Assembly (NCBI GenBank): GCA_964458665.1
Contig: CAYWOO010000030.1
Location: 1-28,224 of the forward strand
Direction: 5' to 3'
Length of the DNA: 28,224 bases
Source: JANXYW01 sp964458665
Lineage (GTDB): Bacteria; Chloroflexota; Dehalococcoidia; DSTF01; JACRBR01
Below, in pieces: positions 1 through 7,441 of the stretch. The position numbers were made by a program, and so were the translations under genes. Each line of letters opens with the position of its first letter. Position 1 is the first letter of the stretch. The notes below the pieces were generated by a model. The model saw nothing but the letters and a program-made list of their open reading frames with translations. It was not told the origin of the DNA and did no database searches.

Positions 1-3000
1 AACTCCGCCACGCTCGCCCGCAGCCCATCGAGCCGCGTCCGTACGACGGCGAGCCGCTCTTCCTCCGCCTCGACGACCTTCTCCGGCGCCTTCGAGCGGA
101 ACTGCTCGTTCCCCAGCTTCGCTTCGATGCGCCCCGCCTCCGCCTCGGCATCCGCGATCAGCTTCTGCAGCCGCGCGCGCTCCGCTTCCACATCGAAGAG
201 GCCAATGAGCGGCACGATCACCCTCACGCCTTCCAGCACCGCCGTCGCCACCTGATCTTTCGGCGCGTCGCCGATGTCGCCGATGATGTGCAGCGGCCGC
301 GCACGGCTCAGCATCTCGATGTACGGCGCCCCCGCCTCCAGCACCGCGCGTGCGCCGTCCGCGACGACGTACGCCTCGATGAACTTCCCCGGCTCGACCT
401 TCTTCTCCGCACGGATGTTGCGGATCGCCCGCACGACATCGATCAGCGTCTCCATCTCCCGCTCCGCCGCCGGATCGCTGTAGCCGCTATCGCCGAGCGG
501 ATACGCCGCCACGATCAGCGCATCGCCGTCGATGCCATCCATCTTCGCCGTCAGCGCCTGCCATAGCTCCTCTGTCACGAACGGCATCACCGGGTGCAGC
601 AGCCGCAGGCTGCGCTCGAGCACGTACGCCAGCACCGGCAGCGGCGAGGGACTCATATCGACTCCATCCGCCTGTACCCGCGGCGCTTCCCCGGTCGCCG
701 CGGAGACAGCTCCGCCCGGTGCTCGAGCCGCAACAGACGCTCCGTCACCCGTGCCGCGCACACGCACCTTCGCGATCTCGATGTACCAGTCGGCGAACTC
801 GCTCCAGACGAACTCGTACACCTGCCGCGCCGCTTCCCCCAGTTCGAACTTCCGCATCTGCTCATCGACGCTCCGCGCCAGCCCTTCGACGCGCGAGAGA
901 ATCCAACGATCTTCGACCGGGAGGTTGGAGGTCCCAGATTTGAGATTGGACGGATCGATCGGCGTCACCTTCGCATCGCCGATCATCGAGATCACGAACC
1001 GCGTCACGTTCCACAGCTTGTTCGCGAAGTTGCGCCCCATCTCGACCCGCTGCTCCGCGAGCTTCATGTCGTTGCCGGGGCCGCTCGATGTGATCAGCGT
1101 GTAGCGCAGCGCGTCCGCGCCATACTTCTCGACGACCTCCAGCGGGTCGACACCGGTGCCCAGCGATTTGCTCATGCGCTGGCCGTGCTCGTTGCGCACC
1201 GTGCCGTGCAGGTACACCGTGGAAAACGGGATGTCGTCCAGGTTGTAGAGGCCCAGCATGATCATCCGCGACACCCAGAGGAAGATGATGTCGTAGCCCG
1301 TCTCCATCACCGACGTCGGGTACCAGTACGCCAGCTCCCGCGTCCGCTCCGGCCAGCCCAACGTCGAGAACGGCCATAGCGCCGATGAGAACCACGTATC
1401 GAGCACATCGTTCTCTTGCAGCAGATTGCCGCCGCCCGTCGGCGATCGCTCCGGCGCTTCGAGTGCGACGATCGGCGTCGCTTCGACCCCGGACCACGTC
1501 GCAAGGCGGAGGATCGTGTCATGCGACACGCCGCTCTTCCGCATCTCGTTGTACGTCGCGACGCGCGGCGGCGCCGTCGCGTCGTTCTGGTCCGGCAGCG
1601 TCACGATGATCCGCTCGCCGTCGTCGTCGGCGCTGTACCAGACGGGGATGCGGTGCCCCCACCAGAGCTGCCGGCTCACGCACCAGTCGCGGATGTTCTC
1701 CATCCAGTTCAGGTAGATGCGTTCGAACCGCTCCGGCACGAACTTGATCCGGCCCTCGCGCGCCACGTCGATACCCGGCTTCGCCAGCGGCCCCATCTTC
1801 ACAAACCACTGCCACGACATCAGCGGCTCGATGACGGTGTGGCAACGGTTGCATGTGGAGATCTGCAGCGTGTGGGGTTCCGTCTTTTCGAGATAGCCCA
1901 GCTCTTCCAGGTCACGCAGCATCGTCGCGCGCGCCTCGTAGCGGTCGAGCCCCGCGTACGGCCCCGCCTGCTCGTTCATCGTCGCGTCTTTGTTCATGAC
2001 GTTGACGATGGGCAGCCCGTGGCGCTGCCCGATTTCGAAGTCCGTCGGATCGTGCCCCGGCGTCACCTTCACCGCGCCCGTACCGAACTCCATCTCGATC
2101 GCCTCGTCGGCGAGCACCGGGATCTCGCGCAAGATCACTGGCAGCATCACCGTGCGCCCGATCCACGACGTGTAGCGATCGTCCTTCGGATTCACTGCCA
2201 CCGCCGTGTCGCCGACATACGTCTCCGGCCGCGTCGTGGCGACGGTAATGTCCTCGCCCGTCAGGTGCGGCGAACCGTCAGCGTTCGCTCCGTCGACAAC
2301 GGGATAGCGGAGATACCAGAGGTTCCCCTGCTGCTCCTCGTGGTCGACTTCCAGATCGCTCAGCGCGGTACGGCAGCGCGGGCACCAGTTGATCAATCGT
2401 TCGCCGCGATAGATCAGCCCGTCATCAAACATCTTCTTGAACGTCTCGCGCACCGCGCGCTGCGGCGTGTCGTCGAGCGTGAACACTTCGTTCGACCAGT
2501 CGGCCGACGCACCCAGCCGCCGGTGCTGGTTGCCGATGATCGGCCGCACGCGCCCAACCCACGTCCAGACGCGCTTCTCGAACTCGTCGCGCCCCAGGTC
2601 GTGGCGCGTCATCCCTTCCTTCGCGAGCTGCTTCTCGACGACGTTCTGCGTCGCGATGCCAGCGTGATCGATGCCCGGCACCCACAGTGTCGGATCGCCC
2701 AGCATGCGGTGCCAGCGGATCAGGATGTCCTCGACCGTATCCGTCAGCGCGTGCCCGAGGTGCAGCTCGCCCGTGACATTCGGCGGCGGCATGATGATGC
2801 AGAACGGATCGCGCCCCGCAGCGGCCGAACCCGGCTCCGGGATGCGCCCCTTGAAGTACCCGCGCGTCTCCCAGAATTCGTACACGCGATCTTCCGTCGT
2901 CCGCGGCTCATACGCCTTCGCCATCGGCTGCTCACTGGTCGCCGGTCGTGCGTCGTCCGGGGTCGCCTCGCCGCCGGCCGCCGTTCGCTCGTCGCTCGTG

Positions 3001-3008
3001 TTCGCCAT
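1..3008 (-). CDS. valS: Valyl-tRNA synthetase, 3' end just outside the window
   Basis: Class I aminoacyl-tRNA synthetase that charges tRNA-Val with valine in the cytoplasm. About 1002 residues are visible. The HIGH-type motif reads HLGH at residues 84-87 after PPPNVTGE, and the KMSKS-type motif reads RMSKS at 611-615. Connective/editing domain, anticodon-binding domain (HPVMPFVTEELWQ) and the start of the C-terminal coiled coil all follow in order, so only a few residues should be missing. ATG 3008 is preferred because AGGA lies 8 nt upstream. An in-frame ATG at 2924 is closer to the conserved start but has a weaker ribosome site. The protein carries about 40 extra Gly/Ala/Ser/Pro-rich residues near 748-785, before the anticodon-binding helices, and a small extra stretch (SNLKSGTSNLP) before DRWILSR. 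Its leader carries a probable attenuator. Identity is certain; the exact start is less so. Confidence 0.97.
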   Translation of the reverse strand, partial: MANTSDERTAAGGEATPDDARPATSEQPMAKAYEPRTTEDRVYEFWETRGYFKGRIPEPGSAAAGRDPFCIIMPPPNVTGELHLGHALTDTVEDILIRWHRMLGDPTLWVPGIDHAGIATQNVVEKQLAKEGMTRHDLGRDEFEKRVWTWVGRVRPIIGNQHRRLGASADWSNEVFTLDDTPQRAVRETFKKMFDDGLIYRGERLINWCPRCRTALSDLEVDHEEQQGNLWYLRYPVVDGANADGSPHLTGEDITVATTRPETYVGDTAVAVNPKDDRYTSWIGRTVMLPVILREIPVLADEAIEMEFGTGAVKVTPGHDPTDFEIGQRHGLPIVNVMNKDATMNEQAGPYAGLDRYEARATMLRDLEELGYLEKTEPHTLQISTCNRCHTVIEPLMSWQWFVKMGPLAKPGIDVAREGRIKFVPERFERIYLNWMENIRDWCVSRQLWWGHRIPVWYSADDDGERIIVTLPDQNDATAPPRVATYNEMRKSGVSHDTILRLATWSGVEATPIVALEAPERSPTGGGNLLQENDVLDTWFSSALWPFSTLGWPERTRELAYWYPTSVMETGYDIIFLWVSRMIMLGLYNLDDIPFSTVYLHGTVRNEHGQRMSKSLGTGVDPLEVVEKYGADALRYTLITSSGPGNDMKLAEQRVEMGRNFANKLWNVTRFVISMIGDAKVTPIDPSNLKSGTSNLPVEDRWILSRVEGLARSVDEQMRKFELGEAARQVYEFVWSEFADWYIEIAKVRVRGTGDGASVAARAPGGAVSAATGEAPRVQADGVDMSPSPLPVLAYVLERSLRLLHPVMPFVTEELWQALTAKMDGIDGDALIVAAYPLGDSGYSDPAAEREMETLIDVVRAIRNIRAEKKVEPGKFIEAYVVADGARAVLEAGAPYIEMLSRARPLHIIGDIGDAPKDQVATAVLEGVRVIVPLIGLFDVEAERARLQKLIADAEAEAGRIEAKLGNEQFRSKAPEKVVEAEEERLAVVRTRLDGLRASVAE

Positions 3009-3047
3009 ATCGAAAATCCTGTCCGTATCGCGCGCCGCCGCGCCGGG

Positions 3048-3077
3048 CAACAAAACGCCCCGAACGATGTTCGGGGC
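3048..3077 (-). terminator. Intrinsic terminator in the valS leader (attenuator)
   Basis: On the minus strand a 9-bp perfect stem (GCCCCGAAC / GTTCGGGGC) closes a 3-nt loop and is followed by GTTTTGTTG. It lies 40 nt upstream of the valS start. No minus-strand gene lies between it and the divergent csoR promoter, so it cannot be ending an upstream gene. Read toward valS, it must act as a conditional terminator if it is transcribed. Confidence 0.8.
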
Positions 3078-3114
3078 TCGCAACCAGCGCACATCAGCGT
3101 CCGGTCAACGAGCC
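3075..3114 (-). promoter_or_regulatory. Candidate antiterminator pairing in the valS leader
   Basis: GGCTCG (3114-3109, in the last sense codons of the leader peptide) is complementary to CGAGCC (3080-3075), which includes the first three bases of the terminator stem; a G-U pair extends this to 7 bp. A ribosome stalled on the first GTA codons would leave 3114-3109 free to pair. A ribosome reaching the stop codon at 3107 would cover it and let the terminator form. A competing small hairpin (CGAGC-G-GCTCG, 3119-3109) is also possible. Folding was done by eye only. Confidence 0.5.
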
Positions 3115-3170
3115 GCTCGTACCGGTACTACTACATTGCCTGCGCCGCTGGAACTAGTCATCGCGATCAT
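3105..3170 (-). CDS. valS leader peptide with a Val-Val-Val-Pro-Val stall site
   Basis: A 21-codon reading frame, ATG 3170 to TGA 3105, contains GNVVVPVR; its four valine codons lie at 3134-3120 and all are GTA, a codon that GC-rich genes in this window use little. A GGGTGG stretch 12 nt upstream is a weak ribosome site, and an alternative in-frame ATG lies at 3161. The stop codon is 28 nt before the terminator stem. By analogy with trp- and pheST-type attenuators, scarcity of charged tRNA-Val would stall the ribosome on the GTA run and allow read-through into valS. The product itself would have no function beyond being translated. Function is inferred from position and codon content. Confidence 0.72.
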   Translation of the reverse strand: MIAMTSSSGAGNVVVPVRAAR

Positions 3171-3239
3171 CGTACCGGATCGCCACCCGTCGAACGATCA
3201 GGGAGCCTCCGCATGTTCACGACGCATCCGTCCGTGTAG

Positions 3240-3259
3240 GGGCATTCCGTAGAATGCCC
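3240..3259. repeat. Perfect 8-bp inverted repeat upstream of the valS leader
   Basis: GGGCATTC and GAATGCCC flank the 4-nt spacer CGTA. It lies between the valS leader and the degenerate repeats below, with no T-run on either side. It looks like an intergenic palindrome rather than a terminator; role unknown. Confidence 0.6.
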
Positions 3260-3294
3260 TCGCGCGCGCACGCCGCCAGAAGCCCGCCACCGCG

Positions 3295-3440
3295 CGCGGT
3301 GAATCCGTCCCCCCGTCCAACCTCTGTGCCCTCCGTGCCCACCGTGGTGAATCCACCCATCCTCCCTGCGTGCTCTGTGGCTCTGCGGCGAATCCAACCC
3401 CCAACAAGCCTCCGCGCTCTTCGCGCCTTCGCGGTGAACC
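3295..3440. repeat. Degenerate tandem repeat in the valS-csoR spacer
   Basis: Four imperfect units each end in a version of GCGGTGAATCC (near 3295, 3342, 3384 and 3430). Three of them carry a preceding CCTCTGTGCCCTCCGTGCC-like stretch. This resembles the CTCTGTG/GTGGTGAA-type intergenic repeats seen in many environmental bacterial genomes. It fills most of the spacer between the divergent valS and csoR transcripts and shows no credible coding content. Confidence 0.65.
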
Positions 3441-3446
3441 CCGCCC

Positions 3447-3476
3447 TTGACACCCTCCCGGCCGCAGCGCTACGAT
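3447..3476 (+). promoter_or_regulatory. Sigma-70-type promoter of the csoR-copZ-copA operon
   Basis: A consensus -35 (TTGACA, 3447-3452) and a good -10 (TACGAT, 3471-3476) are separated by 18 bp. Transcription would start near 3483, inside the predicted CsoR operator and about 30 nt before the csoR start codon. Confidence 0.75.
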
Positions 3477-3483
3477 GGATCAA

Positions 3484-3502
3484 ACCCCCACCCCGGGGGT
3501 AT
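3484..3502 (+). promoter_or_regulatory. CsoR-type copper operator
   Basis: ACCCCC (3484-3489) and GGGGGT (3495-3500) form an inverted repeat across ACCCC, followed by AT. GC-tract palindromes ending in GGGGTA are typical CsoR-family operators. The site overlaps the expected start of transcription, so apo-CsoR would repress and Cu(I) would release it. Sequence resemblance plus position; binding is inferred. Confidence 0.65.
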
Positions 3503-3512
3503 GGGAGGATCG

Positions 3513-3779
3513 ATGCGCGACGAAACCAAATCCGACGTTCTCAAGCGCCTGAACTTCATCGACGGCAACCTCGCCGGCATCCGCCGCATCGTCGAAGCCG
3601 ACAAGTACTGCGTCGATGTCCTCAAGCAGACCTACGCCGTCCGCCGCGCGATCGAGAAGATGGAATCGATCATGCTCGCCGGCCACCTCCACACCTGCGT
3701 CGTCGAAGGCATCCGCGAAGGCCGCGACGACGCCGTCCTCAGCGAACTCAGCGAACTCTACGAAATGGCAGGCAAGTAA
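3513..3779 (+). CDS. csoR: Copper-sensing transcriptional repressor CsoR
   Basis: An 88-residue all-helical DUF156-family repressor. The Cu(I) ligand pattern C-x24-H-x3-C is complete (C33, H58, C62), which marks the copper-sensing branch rather than the nickel/cobalt (RcnR/InrS) or sulfur (CstR) branches. ATG 3513 is chosen because GGGAGG lies 4 nt upstream; an in-frame ATG at 3501 overlaps that ribosome site. It is the first gene of the operon, directly downstream of a GC-tract palindrome overlapping the transcription start, so it is probably autoregulated and derepressed by Cu(I) together with copZ, copA and the cupredoxin lipoprotein gene. Family and metal assignment are firm; in vivo regulon is inferred. 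Confidence 0.93.
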   Translation: MRDETKSDVLKRLNFIDGNLAGIRRIVEADKYCVDVLKQTYAVRRAIEKMESIMLAGHLHTCVVEGIREGRDDAVLSELSELYEMAGK

Positions 3780-3823
3780 GCGAACCAATCACCAGCGACC
3801 AATCACCGTCAAAGGAGACAGCA

Positions 3824-4030
3824 GTGAAAACAACGACATTTAGCGTCACCGGCATGACCTGCGACAACTGCGTCCACCACGTAACCGAGGCGATCAAGAA
3901 CGTCGCGGGCGTCAAGACGACGGACGTCTCGCTCGCAACGAATTCGGCCAAAGTCGAAGGCGACTTCGACGAAAAGGCGATCATCGCCGCAGTAGCAGAA
4001 GAAGGATACGAAGCCGCCGTCGCGGCGTAG
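3824..4030 (+). CDS. copZ: CopZ-like copper chaperone
   Basis: A 68-residue single heavy-metal-associated domain of ferredoxin-like fold. The Cu(I)-binding GMTCDNC motif places cysteines at 13 and 16, and the VAGV, EGDFDE and EEGYEA elements sit where expected. It starts with GTG 3824, with AAGGAG six nt upstream. It should carry cytosolic Cu(I) to the N-terminal domain of the CopA pump encoded next and possibly hand copper to CsoR. It lies 44 nt after csoR in the same direction, and that spacer holds iterated ACCAATCACC-like repeats. The 157-nt gap to copA contains a palindromic repeat, which could affect message stability or relative expression. Confidence 0.93.
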   Translation: MKTTTFSVTGMTCDNCVHHVTEAIKNVAGVKTTDVSLATNSAKVEGDFDEKAIIAAVAEEGYEAAVAA

Positions 4031-4068
4031 ACCGATGGCCCGATCTCAAGAACACTCCCCCATTCGCT

Positions 4069-4114
4069 CCCCTCTCCACACTGTGGAGAGGGGAGGCCGA
4101 AGGCCGGGGTGAGG
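4069..4114 (+). repeat. GC-rich palindromic repeat, copy A, between copZ and copA
   Basis: A perfect 12-bp inverted repeat with arms CCCCTCTCCACA and TGTGGAGAGGGG (4069-4093) is followed by A, then GGCCGAAGGCC (4095-4105, a second small palindrome) and GGGGTGAGG. The same composite occurs at both ends of the DUF559 cassette (11743-11797 and 12183-12235), and a diverged form lies inside copA. It is the solitary copy in this window that lies in noncoding sequence. Confidence 0.85.
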
Positions 4115-4187
4115 CTCCGACCATCACGTACGGACAAGTCTGAAGACCTGTCCCCCACCGACGACCGACGACTCACGACCGACAATC

Positions 4188-7004
4188 ATGACCACCAAGC
4201 AACAAACCACCACACTCGACATCACCGGCATGACCTGCGCCTCCTGCGTGCGTCGCGTCGAGCGCGCGCTCAGCAAGATCGACGGCGTCGAAACCGCCAA
4301 CGTGAACTTTGCGTCCGAGACGGCGCTCGTCACATCCGGCGCCGGCGTGCCGGTCGAGACGCTGATCGCTGCCGTCGAGAAGGCCGGCTACTCGGCGAAG
4401 CCCGTCGCGCCCGATCGCTCGCGCGGCACCGGGCGCGAGGATCACGCGCGCCGCACGCTGATGCTCGTCATCTTCGGCGCGGTGCTCGGTGTCCCGACGG
4501 TCGTGCTCGCAATGTCGATGGACATCGCCGGCATCTACATCGCCGGCGACATGCGGCTGCACGCCTGGATCGTCCTCGCATTGGCGACACCGATCCAGAT
4601 CGTGCTCGGCTGGCGCTACTACAAAGGAAGCATCGCGTCGTTGCGGCACCTCAACCCCAACATGGATGTGCTGATCGCGCTCGGCACGACCGCCGCATAC
4701 GCGTTCGGATTCTGGGTTGTCGTCTTCGACCGGCCGTACGACATGTTCTTCGACACGTCAGCGGCCGTCCTCGTCTTCATCACCCTCGGCAAGTACTTCG
4801 AGGAGCGTTCGAAGGGCGCGGCGTCATCCGCGATCTCGGCGCTGCTCGGTCTCTCCGCGAAATCCGCCCGCATCATCCGCGACGGCTCGGAGGTGGAGGT
4901 GTCGATCGACCAGGTGCGCATCGGCGACATCTTCGTCGTGCGGCCAGGCGAAAAGGTCGCTGTCGACGGCGTCGTACGCGACGGCCACAGCACGCTCGAC
5001 GAGGCGATGATCACCGGCGAATCGATCCCCGTCGAAAAGCGCTCGGGCGATCACGTGATCGGCGGCACTGTCAACCAGAACGGCGTCATCCGCGTCGAAG
5101 CGACCGCCGTCGGCGAGGCCACGATGCTTTCACGCATGGCGAAGATGGTGGAGGAGGCGCAGGGCTCCAAAGCCCCGATCGAGAAACTGGTCGATCAAGT
5201 CGCCGCCATCTTTGTGCCCGTCGTCATCGTTATCGCGATCGGCACCTTCCTCGCGTGGGGCCTGTTCACCACACCCGCGCACGTCTGGAGCGACAGCCAG
5301 TGGATCACGGCGATGCGCGCCGCCGTCGCCGTGCTCGTCATCGCCTGCCCGTGCGCCCTCGGCCTCGCCACACCGACCGCGATCATGGTCGGTACCGGCA
5401 TCGGCGCCGAACGAGGCATCCTCATCAAGAACGCGGAGGTGCTCGAACGCACGCGCGCGCTCGACGTCATCGTGCTCGACAAGACCGGCACGCTCACCGA
5501 AGGCCGCCCGCAGGTAACGGACGTCATCCCCACCCGCCTCATGCCCGAGGGCCAACTCCTCACGCTCGTCGCCGCCGCCGAACAGAACAGCGACCACCCC
5601 CTCAGCCGCGCCATCGTCGATGCGGCCATCGACGCCGGTTACACCCTGCCCCCGGCAACAGACTTCGAATCGGTTACTGCACGCGGCGTCATCGCCACGA
5701 TCCCCTCTCCCCCAGTGAGAGAGGGTGGCCCGCAGGGCCGGGAGAGGGGCTCCAGTCGCGTCATCGCCGGCAACCGCCGCCTCATCGACGAACACCACAT
5801 CGAGATCGACGCCGCCGCACAGGCCGAACTCGATCGCCTCGAAGCCGCAGGCCGCACCGTCATCTTCGCCGCGGTTAACGGCCGTCTCGAAGGCGTCATC
5901 GGCATCGCCGACGAAGTGAAGAAGAACGCCCCACGCGCCGTCGCCGCACTCCAGGTGCTCGGCCTCCGCATGATCATGATGACCGGCGACAACGAGCGCG
6001 CCGCGGCCGCCGTTGCGACGGCCGTTGGCCTGCGCGAGTATCGCGCGTCCGCCCAGCCCGAAGACAAACTCGCGCTTATGAAATCGCTGCAGGCAGAAGG
6101 CCTCACCGTCGCCATGGTCGGCGACGGCGTCAACGACGCTCCCGCGCTGGCGCAGGCCGAGATCGGCATCGCGATGAGCACGGGCACCGACGTCGCGATC
6201 GAGGCAGGCGACATCACGCTGCTCAACGGCGATATCTCGAAAGTGGCGGAGGCGATCGCGCTCAGCCGCAGCACCCTGACGACGATCCGCCAGAATCTCG
6301 TGTGGGCGTTCGGCTACAACGTCATCGCTATCCCGGTCGCCGCGCTTGGTCTGCTCAACCCGATCATCGCCGGCGCCGCCATGGCGTTCAGCTCCGTGTC
6401 CGTCATGGCGAACAGCCTGCGCCTCCGCTCGAAGGCGCGGCAGATCGCCGAGCGCAGCGGCAACACCTTCAGCACTGAATCATCGGGGGGCTTCTGGTCG
6501 GCAAACGCCGCACCCGCGCTATCGATGGTCGGAGCCGCAATCGTTCTTGTCGTGCCGCTGCTGGTATTCACCGGCATCGACCGCGGTTGGTTCACGAGCA
6601 CGCCGGCCACCGGCCCGCGAGAAGTCCGCGTCGAGCTGTCGAACTTCAACGTTGGCCTCTCACGCAATCAGATCACCGCCGGCGACGTAACCCTTCTCGT
6701 AGAGCACGAAAGTGAATCCGGCCACACGAGCAACAGCAACATGCCCGGTCAAACACACGACCTCGTCGTCATACGCAAGAACGCCGACGGCACAGCGGAA
6801 ATCGTCGCCCGCAGCGCCGCCCTGGCGAACGGCGAAAAGCAAACGCTCAACGCGCAACTCACCCCCGGCGACTACGAATTCTCCTGCGACATCGTCGAGC
6901 GGATCCACAACACCAGCGTCAGCCACTACGCCGAAGGCATGCACCGCCCCTTCACGGTAACGGAGGGCGATGCGGTGACCAGCGCGGAAGGAACAGCGCC
7001 ATGA
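4188..7004 (+). CDS. copA: Cu(I)-exporting P1B-type ATPase with C-terminal cupredoxin domain
   Basis: A 938-residue Cu(I) efflux pump. In order: an N-terminal metal-binding domain (GMTCASC, 14-20), membrane helices, the actuator motif TGESIPVEK (about 275-283), the membrane Cu site CPC (387-389), the phosphorylation site DKTGT (D431), TGDN (599-602), GDGVND (645-650) and the terminal SVSVMANSLRLR motif. Two oddities. First, about 18 residues (506-523) encoded by a palindromic element interrupt the nucleotide-binding domain. Second, after the usual end there is an extra hydrophobic segment (about 775-797) and a cupredoxin-like domain with ligands H857, C900, H913 and M918. With one added membrane pass this domain should be outside, where it could take exported Cu(I). 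No clear ribosome site precedes ATG 4188. It overlaps the next gene by ATGA. Confidence 0.95.
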   Translation: MTTKQQTTTLDITGMTCASCVRRVERALSKIDGVETANVNFASETALVTSGAGVPVETLIAAVEKAGYSAKPVAPDRSRGTGREDHARRTLMLVIFGAVLGVPTVVLAMSMDIAGIYIAGDMRLHAWIVLALATPIQIVLGWRYYKGSIASLRHLNPNMDVLIALGTTAAYAFGFWVVVFDRPYDMFFDTSAAVLVFITLGKYFEERSKGAASSAISALLGLSAKSARIIRDGSEVEVSIDQVRIGDIFVVRPGEKVAVDGVVRDGHSTLDEAMITGESIPVEKRSGDHVIGGTVNQNGVIRVEATAVGEATMLSRMAKMVEEAQGSKAPIEKLVDQVAAIFVPVVIVIAIGTFLAWGLFTTPAHVWSDSQWITAMRAAVAVLVIACPCALGLATPTAIMVGTGIGAERGILIKNAEVLERTRALDVIVLDKTGTLTEGRPQVTDVIPTRLMPEGQLLTLVAAAEQNSDHPLSRAIVDAAIDAGYTLPPATDFESVTARGVIATIPSPPVREGGPQGRERGSSRVIAGNRRLIDEHHIEIDAAAQAELDRLEAAGRTVIFAAVNGRLEGVIGIADEVKKNAPRAVAALQVLGLRMIMMTGDNERAAAAVATAVGLREYRASAQPEDKLALMKSLQAEGLTVAMVGDGVNDAPALAQAEIGIAMSTGTDVAIEAGDITLLNGDISKVAEAIALSRSTLTTIRQNLVWAFGYNVIAIPVAALGLLNPIIAGAAMAFSSVSVMANSLRLRSKARQIAERSGNTFSTESSGGFWSANAAPALSMVGAAIVLVVPLLVFTGIDRGWFTSTPATGPREVRVELSNFNVGLSRNQITAGDVTLLVEHESESGHTSNSNMPGQTHDLVVIRKNADGTAEIVARSAALANGEKQTLNAQLTPGDYEFSCDIVERIHNTSVSHYAEGMHRPFTVTEGDAVTSAEGTAP
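5702..5749 (+). repeat. Palindromic repeat, diverged copy B, in frame inside copA
   Basis: CCCCTCTCC with GAGAGGG and then GGCCCGCAGGGCC plus GGGAGAGGGG follow the same layout as the other copies (a CCCTCTC/GAGAGGG arm pair followed by a smaller GGCC-type palindrome). It is diverged in sequence, especially at the 3' end. Translated, it gives residues from about P506 to S523 of CopA. The flanks read directly across in homologues (ARGVIAT then RVIAGNRRLI), so the element looks inserted without breaking the frame. Confidence 0.75.
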
Positions 7005-7441
7005 AGAAGCGAACTGCGGGTGTTGGAGCCTTGGCGCTGGCGCTCGCCGTGGCGGCGTGCGGCGGGGGGAACTCCTCGACCGACGCGGACGTGCCCGTCG
7101 ACCAGACCATCACGATCGACGCAAAGAACGTCAAGTTCGTGCCCGACAGCATCACGATACCAACGGGGAAAATAGTGAAGCTGATCTTGATGAACAGCGA
7201 CGCGGGTACCGAGCACGACCTCGCGTCGGATGACCTAATGGTGTCGATCCTGCGGGACGGGGGGCACGGCGGCGGTCACGAATCGACAAGCGCCTCGCCA
7301 ATGATGCTCGCGGTGCACACGAAGGAAGGCGAGACCAGCTCGGTCATCTTCAAAGCGGACAAACCCGGGACCTACAACATCTACTGCACGATCGCCGGGC
7401 ACAAGGATGCGGGCATGGTCGGCACGATCACCGTGGTGTGA
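7001..7441 (+). CDS. Cupredoxin-domain lipoprotein
   Basis: A 146-residue exported copper protein. A basic N-terminus and hydrophobic segment end in the lipobox LAVAAC (C20), so it should be anchored outside the cytoplasmic membrane. The cupredoxin domain has the type-1 copper ligands H72 (TEHDL), C129, H134 and M139 (YCTIAGHKDAGM), the plastocyanin-like pattern. A Gly/His-rich insert (GGHGGGH, around 87-93) could bind extra metal. The start codon overlaps the copA stop (ATGA), so the two are translationally coupled. The likely role is accepting or buffering copper exported by CopA, or carrying electrons; these cannot be told apart from sequence. It is the last gene of the operon. Confidence 0.9.
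   Translation: MKKRTAGVGALALALAVAACGGGNSSTDADVPVDQTITIDAKNVKFVPDSITIPTGKIVKLILMNSDAGTEHDLASDDLMVSILRDGGHGGGHESTSASPMMLAVHTKEGETSSVIFKADKPGTYNIYCTIAGHKDAGMVGTITVV

Noticed and set aside
1416..3239. Long plus-strand reading frame (about 600 codons) opposite valS
   Set aside because: It is Arg/His/Val-rich shadow sequence of the antisense strand of valS with no domain or ribosome site; GC-rich codon bias keeps opposite frames open.
3105..3240. T-box riboswitch upstream of valS
   Set aside because: The only candidates for the conserved T-box sequence (GTAGTAGTACCGG and CGGGTGGCGATCC) match poorly, and the first is the valine-codon run of the leader peptide. No T-box stem I features were found, and the leader-peptide explanation accounts for the terminator better.
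4109..5878. Second frame overlapping copA on the same strand
   Set aside because: Extremely Arg/His-rich with no domain; it is the alternative frame of copA.
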